Shown here: piece by piece, positions 24,901 to 36,733 of the stretch | Layout of the letters: the number at the start of each line of letters is the position of its first letter | How positions within the stretch are numbered: the first letter of the stretch is position 1 | Source: Neodiprion pinetum | Lineage: Eukaryota > Arthropoda > Insecta > Hymenoptera > Diprionidae | Assembly (NCBI RefSeq): GCF_021155775.2 | Contig: NC_060236.1 | Coordinates: 24,690,238-24,754,237 of the forward strand | DNA length: 64,000 nucleotides | Direction: 5' to 3' | Notes under the pieces: generated by a model | Told to the model about the DNA's origin: nothing | The model's database searches: none | Seen by the model: only the letters and a program-made list of their open reading frames with translations | Translations under genes and position numbers: made by a program

Positions 24901-27655
24901 GTTTTCTGAGTTCCTCGGGGTCCAATTGGTCGAAACAGAGTCATATGAATCAATTCCGAGACGAAAAATTTTTTGGTCAAAAAAAAAGGAAGGTTAACCC
25001 CTTTGTATTTTTGGCGAAAATTTTCGCGATTTCGAAAAGTGCCGGAATGAATTAATTGTGGCACCATTCCGACGTAATTTTGCGAGAGAAATCGATTGGG
25101 TGCAGTCCCAATACGCTGCGATCAACGCATCGAAAGTTACAGCCAAAAAACGAAAACCGAATTTTCGACATTTTTCAGCAGGTGCTTTTTCCTTCGTCGT
25201 TTGTCTTCTGTTGATCCCACGCTCTTTTTGCTGCGTTTTCTGAGTTCCTCGGGGTCCAATTGGTCGAAACAGAGTCATATGAATCAATTCCGAGACGAAA
25301 AATTTTTTGGTCAAAAAAAAAGGAAGGTTAACCCCTTTGTATTTTTGGCGAAAATTTTCGCGATTTCGAAAAGTGCCGGAATAAATTAATTGTGGCACCA
25401 TTCTGACGTAATTTTGCGAGAGAAATCGATTGGGTGCAGTCCCAATACGCTGCGATCAACGCATCGAAAGTTACAGCCAAAAAACGAAAACCGAATTTTC
25501 GACATTTTTCAGCAGGTGCTTTTTCCTTCGTCATGTGTCTTCTGTTGATCCCACGCTCTTTTTGCTGCGTTTTCTGAGTTCCTTGGGGTCCAATTGGTCG
25601 GAACAGAGTCATAAGAATCAATTCCGAGACGAAAAATTTTTTGGTCGAAAAAAAAGGAAGGTTAACCCCTTTGTATTTTTGGCGAAAATTTTCGCGATTT
25701 CGAAAAGTGCCGGAATAAATTAATTGTGGCACTATTCCGACGTAATTTTGCGAGAGAAATCGATTGGGCGCAGTCCCAATACGCTGCGATCAACGCATCG
25801 AAAGTTACAGCCAAAAAACGAAAACCTGAATTTTCGACATTTTTCAGCAGGTGCTTTTTCCTTCGTCATGTGTCTTCTCTTGATCCTACGCTCTTTTCGC
25901 TGCGTTTTCTGAGTTCCTTGGGGTCCAATTGGTCGGAAAAGAGTCATACGAATCAATTTTGAGACGAAAAATTTTTTGGTGAAAAAAAAAGGAAGGTTAA
26001 CCCCTTCGTATTTTTGGCGATAATTTTCGCGATTTCGAAAAGTGCCGGAATAAATTAATTGTGGCACCATTCCGACGTAATTTTGCGAGAGAAATCGATT
26101 GGGTGCAGTCCCAATACGCTGCGATCAACGCATCGAAAGTTACAGCCAAAAAACGAAAACCGAATTTTCGACATTTTTCAGCAGGTGCTTTTTCCTTCGT
26201 CGTTTGTCTTCTGTTGATCCCACGCTCTTTTTGCTGCGTTTTCTGAGTTCCTCGGGGTCCAATTGGTCGAAACAGAGTCATATGAATCAATTCCGAGACG
26301 AAAAATTTTTTGGTCAAAAAAAAAGGAAGGTTAACCCCTTTGTATTTTTGGCGAAAATTTTCGCGATTTCGAAAAGTGCCGGAATAAATTAATTGTGGCA
26401 CCATTCCGACGTAATTTTGCGAGAGAAATCGATTGGGTGCAGTCCCAATACGCTGCGATCAACGCATCGAAAGTTACAGCCAAAAAACGAAAACCGAATT
26501 TTCGACATTTTTCAGCAGGTGCTTTTTCCTTCGTCATGTGTCTTCTGTTGATCCCACGCTCTTTTCGCTGCGTTTTCTGAGTTCCTTGGGGTCCAATTGG
26601 TCGAAACAGAGTCATAAGAATCAATTCCGAGACGAAAAATTTTTTGGTCAAAAAAAAAGGAAGGTTAACCCCTTTGTATTTTTGGCGAAAATTTTCGCGA
26701 TTTCGAAAAGTGCCGGAATAAATTAATTGTGGCACCATTCCGACGTAATTTTGCGAGAGAAATCGATTGGGTGCAGTCCCAATACGCTGCGATCAACGCA
26801 TCGAAAGTTGCAGCCAAAAAACGAAAAACGAATTTTCGACATTTTTCAGCAGGTGCTTTTTCCTTCGTCATGTGTCTTCTGTTGATCCCACGCTCTTTTT
26901 GCTGCGTTTTCTGAGTTCCTTGGGGTCCAATTGGTCGGAACAGAGTCATAAGAATCAATTCCGAGACGAAAAATTTTTTGGTCGAAAAAAAAGAAAGGTT
27001 AACCCCTTTGTATTTTTGGCGAAAATTTTCGCGATTTCGAAAAGTGCCGGAATAAATTAATTGTGGCACTATTCCGACGTAATTTTGCGAGAGAAATCGA
27101 TTGGGCGCAGTCCCAATACGCTGCGATCAACGCATCGAAAGTTACAGCCAAAAACCGAAAACCGAATTTTTGACATTTTTCAGCAGGTGCTTTTTCCTTC
27201 GTCATGTGTCTTCTGTTGATCCCACGCTCTTTTTGCTGCGTTTTCTGAGTTCCTTGGGGTCCAATTGGTCGGAACAGAGTCATAAGAATCAATTCCGAGA
27301 CGAAAAATTTTTTGGTCGAAAAAAAAGGAAGGTCAACCCCTTTGTATTTTTGGCGAAAATTTTCGCGATTTCGAAAAGTGCCGGAATAAATTAATTGTGG
27401 CACTATTCCGACGTAATTTTGCGAGAGAAATCGATTGGGTGCAGTCCCAATACGCTGCGATCAACGCATCGAAAGTTACAGCCAAAAAACGCGAACCTGT
27501 GATTTTCACATTTTTTAGCTGGTGCTTATTCCATCGTAATTTTTCTACTGATGGTCCTGTGCTCTTTTGGCTGCGTTTTTTGAGTTCCTAAGCGTTCAAT
27601 TAGTCAGGAAAGGGTGAAACAAATCGAATCTGAGTTGAAAAATTTTTGCTGAAAG
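12960..27655. repeat. Contiguous part of the satellite array
   Basis: Forty-four head-to-tail monomers, all in the same orientation, without interruption. The right end decays inside the last copy: after about 27490 the sequence departs from consensus (GCGAACCTGTGATTTTC...) and similarity is lost near 27655. Confidence 0.95.
20653..23324. repeat. Four-monomer higher-order duplication (1336 bp x 2)
   Basis: The monomers beginning at 20653, 20987, 21321 and 21655 reappear in the same order at 21989, 22323, 22657 and 22991. They share private variants, such as the shortened A-run (TCAAAAGAAAGG) near 20970 and 22306, and identical translations over long stretches. This points to a recent unequal crossover in steps of four units. 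Confidence 0.8.
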
Positions 27656-28516
27656 ACGCAGATACCGAACCACTGAGTCCCTGTTCCGACGTTATTTCAC
27701 TAGCGCGACCCATCGAATGTGATGGTTTCGCCAGAAATCATAAAATTTGCTCGACAATCTGTAAGAGGAGGGGAAGAGAAATGTGAAAGTCATTGCTACG
27801 AAGTTCTACTTTTAGTGCAGTCTCAGTTTATTCAATATCTTTTCAATTCTGTACAAGTGTATAAGGGTCAGTGTTCAGTAATTTAACAAGTTGTTCAATA
27901 GTATGTAAAATGACAGACAAAAAGCTATGCAGAAAAATGATCGAATTTCGCATGACATATTTGTCTTATATATGATGACGAAATGCAATCTTTGTTACAT
28001 TCAGCATAATATGAATAACATTATCGAAGATAGTAATCATTGTAGTGTGTTACTGTAGTTTAAGTTCGGACCTGCACACAGGTGTAATCTACCTTTACAA
28101 GATACGATATGTGTAAAGATGTGTTGTTTCTATTTCATACAACCTGTGTTTGGGTCAATAATGAAATTAATATCTCCGTACTTTTTTGCATTCTCGCAGC
28201 TGTTGGTCCTATTTTGCGCAAACATGCCTGATTCGCATATCTTGGGTCAAATTAGTCTCAAAACGGTCGTTTAAATTGATTTCGAACCGAAAAGTGTTCA
28301 ACCTAAAAAAATTTTTGATAATAGGAATGACCTTAGGATCTTACACGCTCGATTTCAGTGGATATAGAAAAAGAATGTCAGGCTACACTACGAGACATCG
28401 CTTCTCAAAACGCTGTGATTAAACTAAACAATAAATGCGAAAAACCCAAAATTCATAGCTGAATTTCAAATGTACTAATCGTTTCATTTATAGATTTTCG
28501 TTCTCGCCCTGTTCAG
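27656..28516. other. Spacer between satellite and duplicated SUGP1 terminal exon
   Basis: AT-rich single-copy sequence without a convincing gene. The open frame at 28186-28422 has no recognisable similarity, apart from a YRKRM match to SUGP1 that I treat as unproven. Confidence 0.5.
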
Positions 28517-28543
28517 AACAATCCCAAGAGGCTGTACTGTTGA
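28517..28543 (+). pseudogene. Diverged second copy of the SUGP1 terminal exon (relic or alternative last exon)
   Basis: Twenty-seven nucleotides after a TTCAG acceptor match SUGP1 exon 9 at 23 of 27 positions and read NNPKRLYC plus stop, against NNPRRPYY. The frame, stop and acceptor are intact. It lies 17.4 kb downstream of the real exon, beyond the satellite. Splicing from the exon 8 donor at 10779 would be in phase. Whether it is used is unknown; a leftover of a local duplication is equally possible. Confidence 0.6.
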
Positions 28544-28615
28544 GTGGTGAAGAGCTCTTCATCCACTTCTAAATCTTTGTCATTTTCATAAAAAATCTTG
28601 TAAACTTATGGTACA

Positions 28616-31600
28616 TTAAATATAGTTTCTGTCAATCAAATCTTTGTAAGTGTCTCTCAAAGTGTTCCGCCAGAAATAGTCTCTCTGAATTCGATCTTCT
28701 GAATCCGCAATATCGCTATTTAATGCCTCGAAAGCCTTGACGTCATCTCCTTGGCTAGTGAAAGCCGGAAGAACCATCATAGCTGTTATACCAGTACTGG
28801 TACTAAATTTTCTCATTTGCCTCAATAATTCTTCATAAGGAAACAGTTTCTGTGGTTCAGAGCCAAGCTCATAAAGATAAGCTGACAGCGATTCGTGGTA
28901 GATTTTTATCAACTCGTCGAAGTGTCTGTTCCTCAACTCTTGGTTGCAGCTGCAGAATAGCACGTACGAAATGTCTATCGCCGGTGACACGTAACGCACT
29001 GATTGAAAATCCAAAAAGTATAAGTCCTGTGGTTCCCCGTGGTCCTGAAACATGGCCACAATCATGTGTCAATGTGAATTTCATAAAAAAGCGATTGAAC
29101 CTAATACCAGTAGGTATAATTTAACATTTTAAATATTTATGTGCAGGTCATTTTAATATCCTCTAGATGCCATATTTACGGCATTAAACTTTATCTTGTG
29201 TTCGTCTCCCGGATTGTTTACGATGTATCAAGTTATAAAACGAATCGTTGATTAATTAAAAATTGCGCCATGGCTTACCTCGTCGTACTTGAAAAGCAAA
29301 TTGTTCGTCCATAAGTCCCCGTGATTCAAAACCGCATACGGTTCGGCGTTACATCCTGTGAACGGACAGGCGAAGTCGTCGTAGGTGACAGCTTTTCGAA
29401 ACTCCGTAAATCTTTTCGTGTACCGCGGATCCTCATCGGCGAGAGCCTGTGGGGTACGGATTTATTGCAACAACGAGTTATTAAACATAAGCGAATCGTT
29501 TTTTTGGAAAAATATTCATCATGCAATCACTACAAACAAATTAGATCAATCATCCCAAGGTTGTTTCAGCAATTCGGTTGCCTCGGTCGAAATACGCTGT
29601 TTTTAGATATCTGATTGTTTTGAAAAACTACCAATACTCCGATTCGGGCTGTGTAATTACGGCGGATACTGGAGCCATAGTCATAATTTATCGAAGGATA
29701 TTTTTGTTAAATGTTTCAGTGAGCCGCAATAGTGCACGCTAACGGTTCAAATTTTCTAAATACAAAAACTCCTATGTAAAATCATTTTAAAAATGATGAA
29801 AACTTTTTTTTCTTGTTTTGGAAAACATAAATTTGAGTAAAAAAAATTAGAAACTCGTAAAGTTTATTCAAATTAATTTATCACTTCCATAAGAATTATT
29901 GCAATCTTAAGCCAAAAAAGTGCAATGTCCTCTGGTTGAAATTTTCTGATATACTTCGGCCACATTCAATACCAGATACAGATGATTTGACAATGTTTCG
30001 GATTTGCGACAATGTTGAATTTAATGACAGCTAGTGACGGAATGACTTTTTGATTTTGGTGGTTGGCATTAACTAGAGTGAAGGGAAAAAATTTTCTGGA
30101 ATGATAGGACCTGGTCTTAGATTGTGGATGGCTTGATTTTTCCTATTGGTTAATTATTTGGAATCAATATTTCTTAATTTGTTGAAAATCTAAACAGTCA
30201 GTCGGACTGTATTTTTCGTGTGACCTGAAATGATATTTGGCCTAAGGACAGGTCCTATATCAGAACAAAACCATAAAGAATAGTCGCGTTTGCTGATTTC
30301 TTACCATTTTAACTAGGTTCTCCAGAATCTCGCAACGCTCAATAAAACTCGGATGCTGCACCACATCCGGTCTGAAAAGCGGTTCCTTATGGTGGGATAT
30401 TTTGCTTGCGAAGACTTCCTGCTTCTGATCGCGAAGCCCAAAACTCACTGCGTGAAATCGTCCCAGAGCACGCAGAACGAGAGATGCATGCGCGAAATCC
30501 AGCTGCTTTATTCGATCGCGCATCACGAATCCCTTCGACTGCAAATCTTCCATACAAATCGCCTGGGGTGAAAAGAACACACGTTTACAATTTAGCGGAC
30601 TTCGATCTTACATACATACTACACACAAACATGGCGTACATATGCTGAACGCTTTAATATTATATGTAAAAAATTTCCTACACACGGAAAATTTATATGT
30701 GCCGATTTCTACGATTTCTACCGTGACTAATCAAACCGGCCGCAGCAAATCTGATAAAGGGTATATATTGTATTTCTCAGGAAAAAAATAGGGTGGTACG
30801 ATTAAGGGTCGAATCAGATTGCATTGAATAATGAAACTCGATTCGGAAATTAAAGTGATCCATTCTTTACAATTTACAGCCCATAGAAGTCACTAGGCGC
30901 TATTTCACGGTAAACAAGACAATGGCACGAGTCGGTTGATGACGATTTCATCATCCGTTTAGGAGCTCTGTATAGTTGAACTGAAAATCAAATTATTCAC
31001 GACATTTCAGTTTTACGAAAACTTCGGAATACTCGAGAAATTCGACTCAATCGAAAAATTCTGACCATTCAAAAAGATGAAAATGATCGAAAAAGTTGGA
31101 TTATTCAAAGACTCGAATTATTCAGAAATCGAATCGAATATTTATATTCGAAATGAATTTTGAATGACTCGTTGTACTTGATTGCATGTGTATTTTAAGA
31201 AAAGTTGTCAAGTTGAATGGCGATATGATAACTTTTTATGTAAGAAATTTCAGACGAAAGTTCAGAAACGGTCATTAGTTTAATTATGGTAGATTTGTCG
31301 TATAAAGTTCAAATCAGAATATAATTTGCCAGATATAATGCACTTGGCCGTCAAGAAAACGCGACGATCTCGAGAACTTTACGGTTTTAATTTAAATTTG
31401 GAATACAGTGTAAATACGGGGTTAATTAAGAGTTTAGCATCCGATAAAGAAATGACAATCTGCCAACAAGTTATCAGTCGGATGATATCCGTCATGCAAA
31501 CATTTCATCAACGAAACGTCAATAAAAAGATGCTGCACTGATAACAGCAGCAGTTATTCGTTCGTTGAACCCACCACCGCATGTTCCGAATTACGTATGC

Positions 31601-33733
31601 CAATTGACGTCTCTCTCACTCATAAAAGTTGGATACATCAAAAGTCGACTAAGAAAATTTTTCTTCGCCATTCCCGAGTCAAAATCCTTATGTACAAATT
31701 TTTTTCCCCACCCCAGGTCTCTTTTGAACTTGATCCTAATTCAAATTTGACTTGCAATCCTATCGTGACGTATTTGGCAAATAGCAAACCTACACTGTGC
31801 TGATTTTGCCGTTTGTAAAGTTTCAGTGAAATTGGCAGCGTTCCCACGTCGCGTGAATACTTGATTTGTATGCCATTAATTGATACTCACACGCTTTCAG
31901 ACATACATAGTCGATTTCAACATTATTCGACGGGAAACGACCACAATATTTTACTGCTGAAAATAATTACATATGGTATTGCAGTATGGGTTACAATAAT
32001 ATCATTGTTTGAAGTTACTATATGCGTATAGTGGAAATAATTTAACATTTTCAGAGTTATTTTTGTTAAATATATTGTAACATTAGCAATAAGGCGACAG
32101 TGAAGAATTTGAGTCTATTGTCAATATAAAAGAAAAAATATGAGTACGATAATAAATATTACATTGACTATAAATGGAAAAAATTAAATATAAATAAAAT
32201 ATAAATGAAATATAAGTAAAACATGAATAAAAAATAAAGAAAATATAAATAACATATAAAAACTCTTTAAATCCTGTCCATTGTTTTAACGATTAAAATT
32301 ACACATTCATTCCAAACATTCGCAAATAAATTGAGATAAAATACACCGGAATTCACACTGGGATATAAAATTGTCTATAGTGAAGATGTAAAAAGTTGGT
32401 CAGTCGTAAATATATTAAAAATCACTCATCCCTTGATTTAATACTCGGCAGCAGCTCCATCGTGTAATTGTCCGTGTGATTTTGCGATTCTTTTTATAAA
32501 ATTTGGAATCCACTATCTTCTCGACTTTTCTTCGCGGCGATTCCGTAATGCGAAGAAGTTTGTAAAAATTGTTGATTCCTTGGATCTCGTAACTTAGCTT
32601 TGTTTTTTATTATTGACTGACGCGTTAAGATTCGTACGGATGTTTACTGGCGAGGTCGATGTGTTAATTTAATTTAAATTATCGTTTACAATGGTTAAAC
32701 AATCACTACGGGGAGTTATAAACCGGTTGATCGGGCGTCTTCCCGTAGACTCTTTCAAATGCCAAGCCGTTTCTCCCGCCTGACGCCTGAATCGAGATGG
32801 CTCTGCTAAGCAAAATTTCGCGGGCACTTTTAAATTTATAATATCGTCACGATACTTAATCATGCAGAAAACCAACCGTGTACCCTATTTGTTCGTTTCT
32901 TTTTCTCTAACAAAAGACCGTATACTCACTGACAAATGCGTTCATAAACTGTGAATCTTCAATTCAACGAAATGATTTAGTTTATCCTGATGTGAAACAA
33001 TTTTAATTCACCTAAATACGTACTTTGTTATTTTTATCATGGAAAAAATATTGTCTGCACATTAAAAAATTTGTTATTGATCTTATAGAAACGCAGCATC
33101 ATTCGATGGTGACTTCACGGACTCAATTTTTTGGCATCATTGAACGAAACCATTTTGTCAAAGCAAAACTGTTTGTTATTCGCAAAAAGCATCTTCTGTA
33201 GATTAGGAATAACGAAAAACTTCTTTGAGTTAAAAGAATTTTTATCAAAGACAATTCACTTCGTAGATAATCTAAGAACCATTGTCCGAAAATCTATTTC
33301 GGGCTTATCACTGAAAGCTTACCTCCTTGTGATCGATGCTGGTAGAAAAATAGCACTCTGGAATATTTCCTAATGTCTTGCGATGAGCTTGTAAGAACTC
33401 CTTGAATATCGGCACGATTTCGGAGTAGAACTCGTGTTCCCGCAAGAACAAATGTTCGATTTGCATTATTTCGCGAACGATTTCATTCGTGGGAGGAATT
33501 TTAAATATCGTTTGAATTTTGACAGGTACTCCGTTACTCTGGCCCTCAATTTCGACACGATAAATCACGCCCGCGTAGTTGTCACCCACTTTTGAACCAA
33601 GTGTTACGCAGAACTTGGGACTTCTAATCCCCAGCGTTTCAACGACCCGTCCCAAGTATTCTTGGAGATGTTCCGATCTAAACAAGTCTGAACAACGAGA
33701 TTCCGGCTCATCTTCAGTTGCTCCCGACATCAT
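28616..33733 (-). CDS. EcKinase-like (ecdysteroid kinase / CHK domain) protein
   Basis: Four exons: complement 33323-33733, 30305-30562, 29279-29446 and 28616-29044, all joined in phase 0 with GT-AG borders, giving 421 residues plus stop, the usual size of the family. Landmarks in order: GDNYAGVIYRV, the glycine-rich nucleotide-binding loop region (exon 1); a helical segment with LGRFHAVSFGLRDQ (exon 2); the catalytic loop LNHGDLWTNNLLF (exon 3); and YFLDFQSVRYVSPAIDISY, carrying the metal-binding Asp (exon 4). These are hallmarks of the EcKinase/DUF1679/CHK group of aminoglycoside-phosphotransferase-like kinases. Characterised members phosphorylate ecdysteroids at C-22 in silk moth; others are suspected of detoxification. 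The substrate here cannot be told from sequence. All catalytic motifs are intact, so it looks functional. Intron 1 is long (30563-33322). I chose the first of two adjacent ATGs. Confidence 0.94.
31010..31170. repeat. Degenerate ATTCGAA-type short repeats
   Basis: ATTCGA, TTCGAA and TCGAAAAA motifs recur irregularly every 8-14 bp over about 160 bp. Confidence 0.5.
32170..32270. repeat. AT-only tandem repeat of about 12 bp (ATATAAATAAAA-like)
   Basis: Degenerate units alternate ATATAAAT with AAAA/GAAA, with almost no G or C across roughly 100 bp. Confidence 0.6.
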
Positions 33734-36733
33734 CGACTAGTTTAATAATTCGCCTACGATATAGTTCCAATGCGTGCGGCAATGTCGAACATCCGTTACT
33801 GGCAAAAATTCCACAACTACTCGGACCGCACTCGATCCAAGACAATTAGGGCACTGATTCGATGGACCGTGAGCTGTAGACTATGATGGGCGTTGTAGAA
33901 GAAATTATCATACGACCTACTGAAGAGTGCCCGTCTCTCTTCGCCCGAGTGAAGGCTAGAAATGAGCTGCAACCAGTTCGTCCGCTAACCATTATGCAAC
34001 GAGGTGTCGGAGAAACGACCGCGCTATCTTGTTCCACCTGTCGTACCTAGGGACCGTTCGAAACACCAGCGCTGATTTCACTTTTGAGGGCTTGACGTTT
34101 TTTCGTGCGCGTATTCGTCGCGAAAATGCCTCAATTCGTTGCGTTTCTTCTGAACTCCTCTCGGGTAAAATGAACGCAATCAAATAACGTAATTTCTTTC
34201 TTTGACTGACTGATTCTTTAGGTATCATCAATCGTCGTTAAGAAGAAACATGTACGTGTCAACCATACGCGATAGCAATAAAAGCTCTGATACTTGTGAC
34301 TGCGATAATCCCGACTCCACTCCACGTTTCTTTCCGACATTTTAAACTGTATCGAACAGACTAGACCAGAATTCCACTACCTCTATTCACGCATGCAGGA
34401 GTGGGGGCGACGAAGATCCGCACAAAGAGGAGACCAAGGACAGGGATTCCTGTATATAGATTCCATTCCGTAACGTTGCGTTTCACGACATTGCGGATCA
34501 TAGCATTCCGTTTCCAAACATCGTGTTTCACAATGTTCTTTCGTAACCCTCTCAGAAGTAGTTTCACTCTAAAAATATTCGTATGGTTCCCATCAGTCGG
34601 AACTGGATCACAAAAAATTGTAAATCTGTGTCACGTTAATAAAAATGATAATGTATTGGTGAATTCAATCGTTAGATTTTTATGTATATTATACATCATC
34701 GTATATTTTCTTGTTTATCGTTTATCACACCGAGAGGATTCCTTGCAAAAATCATGCATACGACGACGTACCGGCACACAGAAAAACGAAGTTGCATCGA
34801 ATTTTTGGTGAGATGGTAAACATGCAACTGTAAACGGCGTCTGCTGTAGACAACCAAGTGGGAATTTGTGTAACTCGGAGAGGAAAGGAGCGGAAAAATG
34901 CAGTACGGGAAACTTCCTACTCTACCGGACCTAAATCAAGCTGGATTATCGTAAGCAATTCGTTAAGCATATGGCACTGCCATTAGCCCTGCACACGATT
35001 CCATGTTTACAATCGGTCCATACGATAAATTAGATGTAACTTCGGTTTGTCGACTAACTTCCGGAATGTCGTTGTTCTGACATCTTTGCGCCCTGCTAGG
35101 AATCCATTCGCGCTATCGTAGCCTAGTTAGATTAGGTCGTTTAAGCGATCGATTCAGACAACTTTATGCAATATGTATTTACGAATTGCTGGAATCGAAA
35201 GGAATAGTTGAATTTTTCTGTAATCTATTCAACCAATGGCTTCGCGATATAAATATTATTCGCATTATATTTTGGGTTGGCGGACATTGGTAAATGCGTA
35301 TTAATTGGGAAAATGAATTCGAGTGTAGGTATTACGTGGTCCAATAATTGTATTTTCAAGTCATATTCCTCCTCTACAAAACCATATTATTCGAACGAAC
35401 GAACTCAAGCTTATCGATCGAGGTCTGTATAATAACGCAACAGTTCGACATGTTTAGTCTCAACAAGAAAACACCCAAATTGTTTTCAGTTCAGTTCATC
35501 AATCTGATAATCAGTCGCATAGCCAGTTTCGTCGTATTTGACCGCGTCAACTGATTTAAAGCAGGTGTATTGTAAGTGGATTCCACTAATTCGTGCTTAT
35601 ATATATATATTTAATTGCGTGAAAACAAACCTGGGTGGATACGAAGTAAGAGGCATTGAATTCAGTATTTTTGCGAAGGCTAGAGCAAAAATAGTCGTAA
35701 AATGCAATGCTTCAAGACTAATCGATGAGACAAGTTACGCTTCTTGTGCGAGCAATTTCACGATACGCTGTAGCGTGTTTTTATGACTTTGCGTCGTACC
35801 AGTCGACGATAGCTTTAGGGTAGTCATGGCTGCGAAGTTATCGGAACTATCCCAAACAAGTGCTTGCTGCTGAAGCCAGCCGGCCGGAAAATGACTGGGA
35901 AGAATATGTAACGATTGGTGAAAGTATTTTATAAATTTTTAATCTTTAAAATTCAGTTTATACAATCGGAATATCAGCGGTATAATGTTGCCAGTGTTGG
36001 TGATGATTGAAGGTAGTTATAGCACGCAAAGAAACCCACTATTGCGAAATGGAACCAAAATCGATTGTGCTTGATGTTGGGGAACCGAGAAATCTGACAT
36101 TTGAGACGTATTTAACCCATGTGTTCACGGAATCCTCAAAATATTGATCAACGTGAATCTCTTTCGGGAATTGAGTCCAAGCCCGCTTCATCTCTTCAAA
36201 TGAAAGATAAGATTGATAATGAACGTGAGATAAATCCTATTTGACTTGAATCAACATTTGATTTGCGGTGTTGATAACCTAACGTATCAAGCACAACGTG
36301 ATGATGTAACTGAAAAACTGCCGGCTTCACGCGACGTTCAGTTGAGGACTACATGGAAGATAACTAAATCGCATAAGTGAGCAAACAACGAGTCGACTCG
36401 GTATCGTATAATTTGATTCTGACGATTGTCGATTTCGATTAATTTTTAAATCAAGCTTTTCTCGGTGGAAAAGTACCTCAATCCGACAATGCAAGCACTA
36501 AAGAATTTGCCACACATGTTATTATACAAGAATAATTCTGTTTGCGGTGGTTTTTCTTTTAATTCTTTTTTAACCAATTGTGACTTCGCATAGATAAATT
36601 CGAAATTTGGCGTAAACTAAGAACGGCTAAATACTAATTAAAGACCTTTTCTACGGTGACAAGTATAAGTTTCATCAAGGTAAACTCTTCCGCGTTTACG
36701 TTTTGTTCCTATATTCCTTCGATTTTCGAACAG
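33734..36733. other. Divergent intergenic region between EcKinase-like gene and DNAL1
   Basis: Three kilobases with no supported gene; open frames here are short and lack splice or family signals. It must contain both promoters. I see only scattered features, such as a short (TA)n tract near 35600. Confidence 0.5.

Larger units (their letters stand above)
11770..27655. repeat. 334-bp tandem satellite block, about 45 monomers
   Basis: A unit of 334 bp (333-336) recurs with fixed spacing. The conserved ATG beginning an FRRNFAREIDW frame falls at 13364, 13700, 14035, 14370 and then every 334 bp to 27397, giving 43 copies. One further copy at 12960 adjoins this run, one older copy lies at about 11838-12180, and a fragment sits at 11770-11837. 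Interior copies are nearly identical; the edge copies (11838, 12960, 13302 and the last at 27334) are clearly diverged, as expected of homogenisation by unequal exchange. Every unit contains a TTAACCCCTTTG block, the palindrome described separately, AATTAATT, ATCGAT and poly-A/T runs. 334 is twice 167, close to two nucleosome lengths (inference on meaning). Open frames on both strands are by-products of the repeat. Confidence 0.97.
30563..33322 (-). other. Long intron 1 of the EcKinase-like gene
   Basis: 2.76 kb without coding signal. It holds two low-complexity zones listed separately (31010-31170 and 32170-32270). Confidence 0.7.

Noticed and set aside
13364..27591. Dozens of 61-135-residue open frames on both strands, regularly spaced
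   Set aside because: They are translations of the satellite monomer. 334 is not a multiple of three, several frames are open on both strands at once, and there is no start or splice context of a gene family.
13300..27655. CRISPR-like regular repeats
   Set aside because: The units are contiguous 334-bp monomers without unique spacers, in a eukaryotic genome.
28363..28377. YRKRM stretch resembling SUGP1 exon 8, near the duplicated exon 9
   Set aside because: Five residues only, and the DNA around it aligns at about random level; not enough to call a second duplicated exon.
34440..34560. Short repeated CGTTTCACGACATTG-like motifs
   Set aside because: Only two or three weak copies; not clearly above chance.
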